Numbered from the stretch's first letter, positions 34,003-47,418 are shown. The stretch is DNA of 64,000 bases from Diaporthe sp. PMI_573 (GCA_021399435.1 JAJTUP010000004.1:1860001-1924000); one strand, 5' to 3'. Numbers and translations: made by a program. Notes: generated by a model from the sequence alone, not told the origin.

Positions 34003-37000
34003 TCACTGCAACTGCCGGTCCGCCTGGCTCGCACGCCTCTGCATTTTGCGCATAGCCTCGCGGTGCATCTCCATCATGTCGCGGTCCAACCGGATGCGCT
34101 GCTCAAACATCCGACCCGCCCGCTCCCGCTCCGTCTTGAGCGTCGCCTGCTTCTGCGCCTCCGCCTGCCGCTGGCCCATCATGAAGCTCCGCTGCGTGTC
34201 AATGTCCCGCTGCACCTCGGCGTCGTAGCTCTGCCGCACCACGTGCTGCGGCAGCGAGTTGGCAGACGACGTCCCCGGGACCCCGTAGATGGAGTTGATC
34301 AGCGGGCCCCCCTGCGTGGTGCCGCTGTTGAACCCGCCGCCGTACCCGAGCTGCGCGTTCGCGTTGATCGCCGGCTGCCCGGTCGACGTGCTGCGCAGGT
34401 CCTGCTGGACGGACTGCCTGAAGCTGGCCAGCTGCGATTCCCGTGCCGCCTGGTTGGGGATGTTGGACGCGCGCTGCGGCTGGTGCGAGTTGAAGTTGGC
34501 CCCGCCCACGAGCGAGCCGCTGTTGACTGACGTCCTGCTGTCCTGGCGCATCATCGCCCTGCGCTGGCTGAGCGGCAGGTCGTCGGCGTCGATCAGGGCC
34601 GAGCCAGAGATGCCCGCCGTCCCAGAGCTCCTGCGGCTGTTCGGCGCGCTCCCTGCGGCGTTGGGGTCTCGCATGGCAGGCGGGCCCAGCGCCGCTACTA
34701 CTCCGTACGCGGCCGCTGGTACGACGCCGCGTACGGAGCCTGATTCTGACACCTCGGCGGATGAGGGGGGACTGATCTTGCCCGGCTGGACCGAGTCTGG
34801 CCGCAGCACTGAGGCTTTCTTCCGCATAAGCAGGTCGCGTTGGCCGATCAGGGTCTGTGGGCTGTTGTAAGAGACCAGGCCGGGAACCGATGGTCTCGAG
34901 GAAATGTATTTGGCCGCAGGAGGAGTGCTGTTCCCGCTCGGGGACATGGCTGGTGGCCTGCTGGCCCCTTCACCTGTCAGAGCCGCCGCTGCAGCACTCC
35001 TCGCAGCTTTCCTGCTGTCGCTGCTCATGACGGACCTGTTGTCGTCTTCCTCCGCCACTGCAGATACGGCCCGTCCGGAAACACGTCTCGTGTCCGAGGC
35101 CACTCGCTGGCTTGGCGTAAGGTAGCCCTGTGGAGGGGATGGTTGCTGGATTGACATCGCAGAGACTGACCTGGGCATGGCAGGAGGCGGAGTCGCGTCC
35201 AAAGCTGTCTTGCTCAGCTCATCGACGTCTACCGGTGCTGCTTTCTCCTCGGTCTCTTTGACTTTGTTCAGTTCCGGTTCGGGCTCGTGTGGGATCCGGA
35301 GCTCGGCGGGTGAGGGCATCTCGGCGTTGGACAGGTGCTTGGCCCATTCGTTTGTTCGATACGACAGTGCGATCTTGGACAGCCCGCGAGGCAGTCGGTC
35401 CTTTGTGAGGCTCAGCGGGCCAGAGTCGGCCTCAGATGCGATCGATTTGCCCGCTTTGGAAGCGCTCTCAGCCTCCACAGGCGACGCATCTTCCACCTGC
35501 TTCGTGCTTGCCTTCTCTGATGTGAGCATCGAGTCAAGGCTTGGCTTGAATTTGGTCGCGTCTGAAGACCTGGTTGTGTTTGGGTCGGTTGCCGCCGAGT
35601 TCAGAATATCGGTTGAGACAGTCACTTCCGATGCTGGTCTTTTCGCAGGAGCCTTCTCTTGTGTCGCATCATCTGCCAACTCGGCCTTGATCTCCTTGCT
35701 AAATGGTCTCTCATCAGTCGGTGTCACTGCTCTCACGCTGCACCCATCTGACTCATTCAGGGTCGCGACGATGGACTCATTATCTTCCTTCACAGGAGAC
35801 GTCAAATCCTCCCTGCTGTCGCTCTTTCCTCGAGCAGTAGTGTCCATTTTTCTTCCCAATGATCGCTGAGACAGCCTCCGGAATAGGTCGGCTGACCCAA
35901 CAGATAGGCGGTTGACAAGTGAGCTCCTCCTGCTCACGGTGCTTCGTGTCTCCAACAAATCGCCATCGTGATCGGCAATTGCAGCTACAGACGATTGATC
36001 ATCGTCACCTTCCGCACCAGCCTCGGGAGCCTCGGCAGGCACCTGGAAGGGCAAGGCTACAAGATTCGGCGATGACGTCGAAGCCTTTGCTCTGAATTCT
36101 GCAGACGCCTTGGGGACGAGTCGCACCTCTCCGTCATCGCCAATGAGCCAAACCTTTTCTTCCTCTTCTCTTTCAGTGGCCGGTGAGCCGATGGTAACGT
36201 CGTCAACAGCAACGCGGACTGTAACCATGCCGTCGGCGCTCCTGTCGAGGACCTTTTCTGCTGCCGTCTTGGGCTTTGGCGGTGGGTCGGGCTGGTCCCC
36301 TGGGAGCTCCGTCGCGGCATGGCTCGGCCGTTCCTCCTCGGCGATTGGGATCTCCGCCATTTCAATTTCTTCTCTTTCATCGATCGTTGAGCGGCGGGTT
36401 GCGGTGGCGGTTGTCGTTGTGCCACTATTGCGAGCTTTCCTTTCGTGGTAGATATCGCCGACACTAGAATCTTCCGACGTGTGTACTCCCACCGCGCTCT
36501 TGTCGCCATAGACTGCTTCCCACTGCTTCCTTTCGCTCGCAGTAGCCATTTCAACATCCCTGCCCACGTTTGCTTCACGCTCTTGGTTTTCTGCTTCTGC
36601 TCTGACGCGCTCTTCTTCTTTTCTCGCCCGGCGTTCCTTAACAACCAGCCAAAGCTTGTTCTGGGACACGAGGCCGATAAGGGCGATGATGATCGTGACG
36701 GCTTGTTCGACTCTGATTCCCCTGGTGAGTGGATATGTATCCGCACCAAGCGGGAACAAATTATCATTAATGTTCCATATCCATGCCCAATACTCCTTGA
36801 GCCCCGCACGGCTAAAGCAGTCAATCCCGATCACAACTGCTGTTGCTCCGCTGAGGGAAATGCAAGTTATCATGAGGTGGGCTCTCGTCCATCGGCTGAA
36901 ATAGCCTGCAAAGCTGGCAGCCGCAAACACGGCGATGAATATTGTCACGCCAGCACCTCCTGAACCGAGCAGGCCGCCTTCCTTCAGGGTCAGAAGCCAC

Positions 37001-37709
37001 ATGGCCAGGCAGAACCCACCCAGCAGACACGCAAGGCATTCCGTGACCTCCTTGAAGACGAGGGCTGCCCCGCCAAGCAATAGTCCCGTGCCTGTGGCTG
37101 CAACAACGTAGGCGCCCTGCACGCCATCAGAAATGGGCGGGTTCATGACATATATTATTAAAACTGTCACGCCGGTGGCGGCTAGGAAACCGGCAGAAAG
37201 GAAGCAGTGCAGCCACTGAGTCTTGATGCCAATGAGGGTGTAGGCAGAGCCTGTCAACATCAGGATGACACCAGCGACAGAGAAGCCCGGAGTGACGCGT
37301 GGCTTCAAGGGCAGGTCACCCGCAGCAATAGTAACTGAGTACCGTGTCAACAAGGTCATCGGCGTTATAGACTGACATGGTATCACTTACTATTAAATAG
37401 AGTAGAGTTAAGATCGCTGGTACCACCTGTCACTGTGGGAACTGGGGCGGTTCCCGTCACCGTCGCAGATATCGAGGACGGTATCGAGGAGCTCTCTGCC
37501 TCAGAGACCGCTGAGCCGCCCGCTGAGGACGTGAAGGATGCTGAGGCGGCATCTCGAGTCGTAGATGAGGGAGCCGGCGTGACGGGAGCGTCGCTTATAT
37601 CATCCTGTCGTGGAAGGGGCTGCGCAACACCGGCAAAGACGATGTTGAAGCACAGGAGGAAGCAGAGGACTACACCCCATATCCTTGGTAGCTGAATAGC
37701 CCTCATCAT
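34003..37709 (-). CDS. DUF4203 (TMEM198-like) multispanning membrane protein, 1216 aa, two exons
   Basis: Minus-strand exons are 37709-37391 and 37334-34003. The 56-nt intron has donor GTAAGT and acceptor CTCAG. Residues 1-26 (ending CFLLCFNIVFA) are a signal peptide. A Ser/Thr/Pro-rich extracellular stretch runs to about residue 105. About seven transmembrane segments follow at about 115-335, with the family wording RVTPGFSVAGVILMLTGSAYTLIGIKTQWLH split over two segments, then FKEVTECLACLLGGFCLAMW and GGAGVTIFIAVFAAASFAG. Residues about 340-1216 are a very long, disordered, charged and Ser-rich tail, presumably cytosolic, ending in a Gln/Arg-rich helix (MEMHREAMRKMQRRASQ). Known: DUF4203 proteins are common in fungi and related to TMEM198, which acts in Wnt signalling in animals. 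The fungal function is not established. Confidence 0.87.
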
Positions 37710-40700
37710 GTGTGACTGTGGATAACTTGGTATTACTGGTGTTTACCAGGTGATCCCTCACAACTCCCTATATGCCCAGGTGACGAGACGAGAAAGCTCT
37801 CAAGGGAAAAGAGAAAATCACCGGGTCTAGCAGACGTGTAGGCGAATGAGACTCATCCTTCGTCAACAAAAGTGGGAAAGTAGGGGACGGCCAGGTTGGG
37901 GAAGAGGGGGAGAGGGTAGTCGGCCGAGGAGTGTGAGCACTCGCTTGAAGATGGGAGATCAAACAATATTGGCCGAGGAAACAAGAGGGCTGGACGGAGC
38001 AAACAGAGTTCAGCGGACGGGGATCGGGTCTGAGCTAGACGAGACGGACCCAGGCTGTCGATGTAATAGCGAAGGAGGCGAGGGAAATGCGGGCAGTGGT
38101 AACCCCTAGACTATCAAGTACGACGTTACCGCAGGTACTCAACGCAAGGCAAAGCTGAACTTGGAGGTAGTGTGGACAAACGAGTGGACGAGAGGATCCG
38201 GTGTAAGGAACGACGAAGCCGACTGAGTGCTGGCGAGGCTAGGGACGGATCGATTGGGCGATCAAACCTTTGGGGACAGACCAAAGAGAAAGAGCTGTAC
38301 AATAGCAGCGGCGGGAGGGGAATAAAAGAAAGGTGGGCAGGCGTGCATCTCTGGGAGATCGGCTCGAGGAAGAGCCCGATGGGGCACCGCACATGGATGT
38401 AGAGGGGACGAGAGCGTCAACCCGCCCTATCCATGATGCCACGAGAAATTCCCCCTTCTGTCATCGTGGGACTGGGTTCTCTGGGGCAGCCGGGGGTCAT
38501 GGGTTGAGGCTTCATTGGAGGGTCCCCATAATGGGCTATAATAGGACAGACATGTACTCATGTACTGGACAGGGTGCCGCGAGTGGCATGGCGTAATAAG
38601 CCCAAGGCGTTCAACGGCAGGCCGGGGGCCACATGAAGAAGGACCCTGCGGTTAATAATGAGAACGCCTAGATGGGATATAAAGTGTGGTGGTTGCAGTC
38701 ACAAAGGCCGGGCTCATCTCTCTTCTGCAGCGCTGTTCCTATGTCAGACCTCTTGGTCTGGGTCTTCCTCTTCCTGGCGTGGTCCCCGGTCTGCCGCGTG
38801 CAGCATGAAGTCCCATTGAGGCGCTGCGAAGAAGTAAAAAGGCATCCGACTGGTCGGTTGGAGGATGGGAGATTGCACCAGCAGCCAGGACGAAGGAGGT
38901 CGCAGCAGATCGGGACGAGAATGTAGCCCAAGAAGGTTTGGTCGATGAACGGCAGGTACGCGGACACAGAGCACCGGGTACCTTGTTCCGGCAGGGGAAA
39001 TACCTCTGCACGCTCGTACCACGCGACAGAGGCACATGTCACCGGCCAGATGCAGCTCTTGATGAGGTTGGCTTGACTGGTCAGTCTGGCAGGCGCGCTG
39101 TCTCGAGTCAGCTTGGACCTGTGGGTCGTGCCATATCCACTGGCCTGACATTTGGCACTAATTTAGATCGGATGACCGGGATCTACCCGTTCTGCCGGAC
39201 GAGTAGGCAGGCAGGTATCTGCGTACCGTCGAGCAGAAGCACCCAGAGCCTGCCACTGATGTTTGTGTGCGAGGACAAGCCTTGAATCAGAGTCAGGTCT
39301 GGATGCCTAGAAGTTGCAGCTTCGTTGGAGAGCTTACAAAGTCAATGATAACTGATTGGCTCTTTGGGAAGGCACTCCAGAGGCAAGGCCGTGAGTGCGC
39401 GAGGTACATCAGAGTCTCAGACCCCTGTCGGTGGTACCTGACAAGGCGGCAGGGATGGGGCACACTCGTGCCAGCCTTGATCCCCACCTCAGTCAATCAC
39501 GCCCCTCTGGAACGCACCTACTCTGTAGTCTGCTGCGGCGACGGAAATCCCCAGTTGCGCTTCCAAGACTCCCCCTCTATCGTCCGTCACTGCTCCGTCA
39601 GGGTGACTGAGTGATGGGCCGGATGCTCAAAAAACACAGAGAGGCATACGATCGATCAGTCCGTCGTCATCAGTGAAATTCTCCTTTGCGATGCTTTCCG
39701 CGCTGCTGGGGCCGCTTGGCACTGGCGCGAACTATTACCGTGCACGCCTGTTGCTCCTCCCAGGGGAGGGCCGGTTGCAGTGACATGCACAGACACACCG
39801 GTCCTCGACTGATGAACAGACGCGCAGCACCGTACCAGCACAAGTGAGGGGGCAGGGAGGCACAGAGACAGAGGGGCCTCATTACGACCATGCATCACGA
39901 AATTTATCTCGCAGGCGAATTCCTGCACGCAGGCAGGCAGGAAGCAGGCGGCTTGCAGCCCGCAGCAGCACCGTCGGCGCCAATCGGGATGGTAATGTAC
40001 CGGTGGTTTGTATTGGAACGACGGACGCTCTCTGGCGCGTCGACACCACCCATCTCTGGCGTGAGCTCGAGCTCTCTGGTACCGAGAACGCGTCGCGCCC
40101 AGCTTGACCCGACATTGCCGATTGTCGCGACGGTGGCCAGTCCAGGCAAGACGAACATCTGTCCGCAGGTCAGTAGGCCATTGAGGAATAGGCTATTGAG
40201 GAAATTCTGGATAGGATCAGCTCTGATGCGAGCCATCGGAGCTTTTTTCTTCGTGATACCGGGGTACCCGGTCACGCCTTACGGCCGCCCTTGTGTGACG
40301 GACCACGGATCGTGTGGGCCTCCCAGTCTACAATAGAGGGGCAACTCAGTTGTCCAACCGTCTGTCCAACGGTCAAAGAAAAAAACTGGCAGATGGGGGC
40401 CGAGGTTGGTTAGCCTTGACGGCCACCCACAATTTGCAGACGATTCTTTACTCATGTCGTGCAAGAACCACGCGTCGCCCTCCCTCTGGTCTTGCGTACG
40501 ACGGCCTGGAAGAAGCAAGCAGGCTCGATCAAAAAATGGCAACACCATCTATGATTCTCCTGATTCTCCTGGCCCCCTTTCTTCTCCCTTGCCGCAGCGC
40601 ATGAATCCTCCATAAACTTGCTACATCCTCGGGTCCGCCTTTTGGATCTTCAGCCACGCCCCCTCGGCCTTGCCTTATGGGCTGGTCCCGGCTTTAGAGT

Positions 40701-42594
40701 TTCAGGTTGGGAGGGAAAATAGCAACGCAGAATAGACTTCTGAGAGCCCCCCCCAATCGGCGACTTTTTGAGCATTGGCCAACCAGATCGGAGCGGAGCA
40801 CTTGGAAAATGGGTCCTTTTGCTCCTGACAGCAGCTGAACCCACAATACATGTGTACCTGTCTTGGACTTGCTTTTTTCTTTCTTTTTTTTCTTCAGTGG
40901 CTGTGGGGCCGGAACAGGGGACCCACTCCTTCCTTCCCGAGCGGGAGTTCGATAGACGATGAATTGGCATATTGGCCACTGCGTCAGTACACATGATAAA
41001 CCAATACATAACCGCATTGGGTTCCTCGCACGAGTAGTCGGCGCATAATGTGGCTGTTTGTCTGCCTTGCCTGCCTCGCATCCCCAACAAATGACAAACC
41101 GCGGGGAGAAAACCCGCGAGGCTTTGAGACCCCTCACAATACTCGAGCAACTAGTTTAACCAGCAAAGAGTAAAAGGGGGGAAGGCATTGGGCTACATCA
41201 TGCCCACAGACGCCAGCCACCTCCCCAGCGAGCCTGCATCTCAGCCAAAGCCTGCTTCCCAAGCCCTCTGCATGAAACGTGGCTGCGCGGCCCCGGCCGC
41301 TGCGGCGCTGTGCAATGTACTCACGGACTTCCAACACGAGGGGGACAAGACTTTGCAGTCCCCGCAGAGACAGCTGGCACTGCTTGCATTCAACATTTCA
41401 CAGGCCGGCGTAGGACACGTAGGCCAAAGCTAGTCTAGCACATGGCAATCCACACAAAGCAAACGGCAAGGCGCAGGCCGGGCATGAAATTGCGAGCGCG
41501 ATAGCCCCGTCATGCCATCGGCTCCGGCGCCCTGGGACGAACGAGCGGAAGGGGGTGGTGGGAAACGTAGCAGTTCATCGCAAGATCTCGCCATCCCAAA
41601 ACTATGTACACCAGGCTCATCTTTCCCTCGTTGTAGCAGTGGTGGTTGGTTTCGAGGGGTATGTGATCGAGCGCACGGACAGGCCGAACCATCCGGTGTG
41701 TGATATACTTTGCCGGACAAAGCTTCATCTGCACACCTATGCGTGGCAGAGTATAGCAAAGTACCTTACGTGTTCCCTGGACTGGTCGGTTGGAAGGAGA
41801 GCAGCAAACAAGGTCAGGAAAGATCGAGACGGCGGTGGCACACGTACACGTGGTATCAGAAGAGGCTGGCCTTGGTCTCTACGGACGTGAGACAGGCCAG
41901 GCTAGTCCTGCACAACATCGTGATCAGAACGGACCGCCACTGCCTGCAAGTATCCGCGAATAAAACTTGAAAACGGCACCTCTTCTACAGAGTGTGACCA
42001 CCACTCAAACAGAGTTGGGACTGAAGAACACGAATCTCGATTACAGCTGCGTGGTAAAGTTGGAACCTGCATTTGTGAGACAGTTCCAACGCATGAGATG
42101 TTCTTTTAACCTTCGATGCCGGTCACCTCCCGGCGTCGCAGGGTCAGTGTTCCGACATCTTCAGAAGACAAAAAATTAGGCGAGGGATGATGTTCCGTTG
42201 TATGGCCCAGCAAACCTCGCGCGCCTGTCTCATGGGCAAGGCGGTGGGAGGCTGGTAGCTGCATACACCCTCTGGATATGGCCGCCGCAGAGCATGAACC
42301 GTATTTCTCTCAAGCTCACCCAGCCCGGGTCGAAGAAAACGCGGACGCCTCGCCGACAAAATTTGGCTTCGAAGTTACATTTCTCCATTGTGCCCCGTCC
42401 CCACTGGAGGATCTGCTCCCCTTTCCGTTGACTCCGTGCTTCATCGCGCCAACCTCCGGGTACACTTGTTTACCTGCGTGCTCCGACCGATGTTGTATCT
42501 GGTATCATATGTCAAGTGTCTTCATGGACCAAAACAAGTGCTGTTCTTTTCTGAAAACAAAGGAAGTCAAGCGAAAGTCAAAAGGGAAGTGACC
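37710..42594. other. 4.9-kb gene-free stretch
   Basis: It separates two minus-strand genes. I found no open frame resembling a known protein, no tRNA or 5S rRNA, and no transposon protein. The right end is the 3' flank of the 556-residue gene. The left end, up to about 38.4 kb, is presumably the promoter and leader of the DUF4203 gene and is purine-rich on the plus strand, that is pyrimidine-rich on the coding strand. Many short overlapping frames on both strands have no preference for one frame. A non-coding transcript, a lineage-specific small gene or a decayed element cannot be excluded. Confidence 0.5.
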
Positions 42595-44265
42595 TCAAGG
42601 ACTATACCTCCTCGACAGTCTCGATGGAACTCGGTCTCTATATCTGTCCCTCTCTGATCCGGAGCCGGGTTTCGAGCCCTTACTGTAGCCCCGACCGGAC
42701 CGTCCTGGGCCGGACGACCGGCCGTCGTTTCTTGCCACTCTCTTCCGGAGCAGCAGCCCTGCCACCATCCTGAACGGCCACATCACGAGATACAACACCA
42801 CATGGTAAGGGATTAAGACGATAGACACCAGAGACTCAGCACACCATCTCAAAAGCGCGGTGAAGCTCCACTGCGCCTGGTTGCTCTGCTTTGCAGCTGC
42901 CGCCGCTAGTGCGATGGCATCACCCAGCCGGGTATCAACAGCGCCTAGCCGTGACTCTGTCTGCAAGGCCAAAACTGTGGCCTTCTTCTCGTACCGCCGG
43001 ACCGCGCGGTTCAACGCGTCTAATTCGGGCTGGATCGCATTCCGCACTTCCCTGACGAGCGCCGGCCCTTGCTTCAGCCCGCTGTTCTGCTGTTGTTGCT
43101 GCCGCTGGGCTGAGATCTCGAGGGACTGTGCGGTCACTGCTTCCGCTGCTTCGGCGCGGAGCTCGAGTTGCGCGACGCGAAGACGCATCTCCTCGAGCAA
43201 GGCTGTTGTCGAAGGTGGAGTGGGCGTGAGCCTGACTATTCTCTGAAGGTGCAAGGTGCGAGCCTGGATGAGCTTCAGAGCGTGGGACAGAGGACGAAGC
43301 TCTGCTGCAAGAAGAAACACTGAGATGTTGAAATTGGTCAGGAGTCCTTCAGAGGGCCGGCTCAGCTGATTGCGAATGGCATGGAGAAGGTATGCGCCAA
43401 TGACAGGGCTAAGGAAGCAGGACAAGAGAGCGAGGACCTCGTGAACGTAAAGCTCGTTGACGGCTGCTTCCTGGGAACGGGTGCGACTGGACTGCTCCGG
43501 GGGTGATATCCCCTCCAGCTTCCGCCGCGTCTCGGGATCTTGGTGTTTCGGCTTTGAGGGCTGCTGGTCATCCTGTAGAGCCTCTTCGGGAACATCGTCC
43601 AGGGTTACAACCGACGCCCTCTTGCTCGGCGCCATGTCCAGCTCACTCTCATCATCAGACACGTGCTCCAGCCCAACTTCCTGCCTGATTCGTAGCTCCT
43701 GGGCCGAGTGATACCACTGCCATGGCTGTGTGACTGTGTACCGGAGAAAGACGAATACCAGACCCAGCAGCATAATATCGGTGATCAGCTGGCTTCCGCC
43801 CTCAAAGAGCACCCCGACCAGTGCTGGCAGCAGTGCAAAAGCGATAGGCAAGTTGGCCAGAGCACCGGAGTTGTCCTGGCTCATGTCATGTTTCGCCCCA
43901 CTTGGGTTCAGGATATCTTGCGTGCCATCTCGCATTGAGCGTCGAGCTTCAGATATGCTAAAGTCGGAGAAGGTCGAGCTGCGCCGTAGGGGGCCATCGG
44001 AGGGCGACTCGAGTTGCTCGGATGAAGAGGGGGAAGCCAGGGAGGCTCCGACGCGAAGCCGCGAGACCTCATCCATGGTCATTGAACGGCGGAAGGTATG
44101 TCCCGGGGGACCAGGCGGGGAGCCAGCCGCCGACGCGAAGCTGGAGGGGAATGAGAAGGATGTGGTGGTCGCGCGAGGAGAGCTAGGGCGACCCGGAGGA
44201 GGTGACCGGGCTTGCTGGGCCGGGTGTTGCGGGGACGAGACATGTTGGCCGGTGAGGGTCTCCAT
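42595..44265 (-). CDS. Fungal coiled-coil membrane protein of unknown function, 556 aa
   Basis: Single exon. The first ATG is at 44265 (METLTGQ). The same frame is open a little further upstream but has only a GTG there before a stop. Residues 1-125 are Ser/Pro-rich and disordered. Two close hydrophobic segments follow (LPIAFALLPALVGVLF and ITDIMLLGLVFVFLRY, about 135-175). After a charged loop comes VHEVLALLSCFLSPVIGAYLLHAI (about 275-300) and an amphipathic stretch. Residues about 350-430 are a coiled coil (LEEMRLRVAQLELRAEAAEA; Gln run). A last hydrophobic hairpin, VSIVLIPYHVVLYLVMWPF, is followed by a basic Arg/Ser/Gly tail. I do not recognise a named family. The pattern suggests an organelle or ER membrane protein with a coiled-coil assembly domain. 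Confidence 0.8.
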   Translation of the reverse strand: METLTGQHVSSPQHPAQQARSPPPGRPSSPRATTTSFSFPSSFASAAGSPPGPPGHTFRRSMTMDEVSRLRVGASLASPSSSEQLESPSDGPLRRSSTFSDFSISEARRSMRDGTQDILNPSGAKHDMSQDNSGALANLPIAFALLPALVGVLFEGGSQLITDIMLLGLVFVFLRYTVTQPWQWYHSAQELRIRQEVGLEHVSDDESELDMAPSKRASVVTLDDVPEEALQDDQQPSKPKHQDPETRRKLEGISPPEQSSRTRSQEAAVNELYVHEVLALLSCFLSPVIGAYLLHAIRNQLSRPSEGLLTNFNISVFLLAAELRPLSHALKLIQARTLHLQRIVRLTPTPPSTTALLEEMRLRVAQLELRAEAAEAVTAQSLEISAQRQQQQQNSGLKQGPALVREVRNAIQPELDALNRAVRRYEKKATVLALQTESRLGAVDTRLGDAIALAAAAAKQSNQAQWSFTALLRWCAESLVSIVLIPYHVVLYLVMWPFRMVAGLLLRKRVARNDGRSSGPGRSGRGYSKGSKPGSGSERDRYRDRVPSRLSRRYSP

Positions 44266-46769
44266 GATGACTTGCCACGGAAGACGGGACACCTTGGGTC
44301 GTTGACGACAAGACTATGTGAGCCTCATTTCGGGGACAACGGATGGATGGGACAGAGACATAGGACGAAGCTCAGGGCATGGAGGCGGAGAGGCGGGGCG
44401 GCAGTGTGACGGGCGAAGGCGCGTTGAGGTTTTGCAGGTAGCAGAGGTATGTGAAATGGTAGCAGGGTGTGGGTATGGTGTGACAGGATGGGTGAAGGGG
44501 TGACGGGTTGATTGCAGCTCTCCCGCCCTTAGCACGGGAAGCGAAGCAACTCGCAGCGCGTTGTGCCAGCTGTTGTCTCCGTGGGCCACGTTACTTAAAC
44601 GGGGCAAGGCAGTGGCGATCCTGCGCGCCTGGCGGGCTGAAGGAACAAGCAAAGGCGGCAGTGGAATGCAGCGTTGGAGAAAAGTTTGGGGTTTCGCCAA
44701 TCAAGACGTCACTTTGCCCCGTTCCTTGCGGTGCCAAAAGCATGAGTGGCTGTGGACATGGGCCAACAAAGAAAGTCTTGGTACGTGTAGAACAAGCAAG
44801 ACGCCCGGATGAACATACACAGTATTTTTTGCGACAGTTTTCACCGAACAGAATACTCATATTTGTCATGATGCTTTTCGGGATACAACTATCAGTATGT
44901 CTAGTGTACACCGAGACCCGCAAGCAGGCAAGGGTGAAGAAGAGCTCCGGACTGTAACCTCATAGACCCGGGATATCCGCAGCCTCGTTCTGGATACGAG
45001 ACTCTGAAAGGCACTGGGCAGCCCCGAGCTCTCGACAGCCCCGGCAGCCCTGCAGCTGGGGCCCGGAGATTATCGCGGGCCTGCAGAGCCCAGCTCGCCC
45101 CGGACGGCACTCGTGCTGCGGAGAGCTTCATCATCAATGACGGGCTACAGCACAGACAAGGCAGAGCAACAGCGACTGATGAGTGAACAGCTCAGCTCTG
45201 GCGGTCAACCCATTTATTTGTGGGCTCCCGACAGCTCGGATGGACCCCAGTTTTAGTAGCTGGCCCTGCTGGCCAGGGTCGTCAGCCGATTCGCCAGGGA
45301 TATCCGGATTCCATGCAAGGAATCCTTCGAGATTGCATCCTTTTTGGCTTTCGATAGTGCCCTAAAAGCTCTTGTCCAGAACCAGGGTCCTCTTCCCAGG
45401 TCGTGCTTTTGCGTGTCCTCCATCCCAGACATGGCCTCATCTTGTAGGGACGGGGCTAGATAATCAAGGAGGCGACGATAACAGCTTGCGCTGCACTTCA
45501 CAGTTTCCGCACGAGGTCAGTCAGCCAGCCAGCAAGTCAGTTGGCCATATTGTAATCGTCAGATGCCAAATCTCTCCCCAATGGGTACGCAGTATGCAAA
45601 CCCTGCAAGGCTGCAAAGAGGAAAAAGCCACGTGCTCTCGTTTGCTGTGATGACGATGCTGCGACTGTTAGTGCGTTCTGGCCGGCGGGTAGCATCCCGT
45701 TATGGTGGCGCATGCTTTGAGGCTCGGGGACGACGAGATGACTGCAAGAAAAACCTCCGCGCGGGGCCAGGGGAGATCGGCACACCTGATGGTGAGAGGC
45801 TGAGAGCCTTGCGCACAAGCTGGTCCCAGCCAGCCCTACGCGCAGGTACTCTGGACTGCACGGGCAGCCGTCCAACATGCATGGACGCTGATGCAGAGCT
45901 TAGATGCGTTGCCTATGTTCAGGGGTGCGAGGTTATTCTCGTCCAGCTCCCCAGCATTTATCCAGCAACAAAATGGGCAATCTGAGTGTTGGCCCCCCCC
46001 GACGCTAGCAGCCGCTGCTATATTACCACGGTGAAGGGGACAGAATTTTCAGAGACCAGAGCAAGGAGCAGATCACATCAGGTCGACCTGGCCTGATTTA
46101 ATATAAACAGACTTGACCGGACCTGGCGGCCATTTCTCTGGGATTTTCTGGGAGACAAGACACACACGACGGTCGCACTCACATTCAAACAAGCAATTAA
46201 CAAACAGCCGCCGGACCCGATCGACTGATTTGCTTGCGTGTGCCGTGTGTGCGGTCGGACTCGCGGCTCACGGGTGTGCAGGCCAAACACCCGCGATATC
46301 GACTCACATAGCCTCCTGTCTGTTCATAGACTTTCGAGTTTCACTTGGACCAACGCCTCAGTATTACCCGATCGCAATCCCGCGCCACGAGACATAAGCA
46401 GAGGCATCCCTTCCTCACTGCTCGTTGTCCGAGGAAAACCCTTGCCGCCAGCAACCGACAGAGCCGTCACTATCTTCCCTCTGTCTTTTCTCCTCCTCCT
46501 CCTCCTGCTGCTCCTGCTCGTGTTCCTCCTACCTCTCCTCCCCCCACCCTCTTCTCCACGGAACCCGCACTATCCGGCTCTGGCTGTCGCGCCTGTGCTG
46601 GGGGCGAACCATAAAGAGAAACCAGGACAAGAAAAGGCACTGCTGAGCCAGGCAGCACGCATGAGAAACAGTCGACGACTCAGGCTACTGTCATGGTAGC
46701 ATTTGGATTTGGAGAAGACGACCGCGACCATCTGGAGTCTGCCGTTTGCACTCTGCCCCTGACCCTTGG

Positions 46770-46798
46770 GAGCCAGATCTGGATCTGGATCTGGATCT
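46770..46798. repeat. GGATCT hexanucleotide repeat
   Basis: Four to five consecutive GGATCT-like units lie in the presumed leader of the Erf4 gene. Confidence 0.85.
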
Positions 46799-47332
46799 GC
46801 CAGCTCATCAGTCCTGCATCTGACTGCAAGCCTACTGCCACTACTCTCACCACCATTACCCGTGTCGGTTCCCACACGACGCCTTTTTCTGACGTGCATC
46901 CGAGCCTCTGGACACTACTGCAGGTCGAGGGGCGGGAGCCGCCGCCATCATCGCCGTCGCCCAGCCATCGTCTCTCCTGTCCTCCTCCTGCTACTCCCAC
47001 CACCTGTCCTCCTCCGTCCTTTTTGTCGCATGAACCCAAATCTTGTGCACACACAGCTGCCCGTACCGCCCGTACCGACCCAGAAGTCTCCCTCGCACGG
47101 GGACACCGAACCACAGTTGCAGGTGGGAATCGCGGTCAGAATCACCAGGTTCTGATCCTGAGCCTGAGTCGGCGCCGGTGCCTCTGCCCTAGCAGGCCAA
47201 TCTCAATTTCCGGCCCTGCTCCACTGCCGCAAATCTCAGGCGTCCTCAGCGCGTGCGTACGCCAAAGGCTCTGCTGGCGCCATTGCCGGTGGTGCTTGGA
47301 CCCACGGCGGCGGACTCGTGCTGCTAAGAAGC

Positions 47333-47418
47333 TGCAACTGCAACTGCAACTGTGCCTGCGTCTGCACCTGCAATTACACTCGCACCTGCATCTGCACCTG
47401 CACCTGCAATTGCAACCG
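47333..47418. repeat. CTGCAA/CTGCAC hexanucleotide repeat
   Basis: About fourteen imperfect six-base units (CTGCAA, CTGCAC, CTGCGT, CTCGCA) follow each other upstream of the Erf4 frame. Confidence 0.8.

Noticed and set aside
38668..39151. Short minus-strand frames with hydrophobic words (FLGYILVPICCDLL), considered as a Pmp3-like membrane peptide
   Set aside because: The order of motifs does not fit Pmp3, and no consistent frame or splice structure supports a protein.
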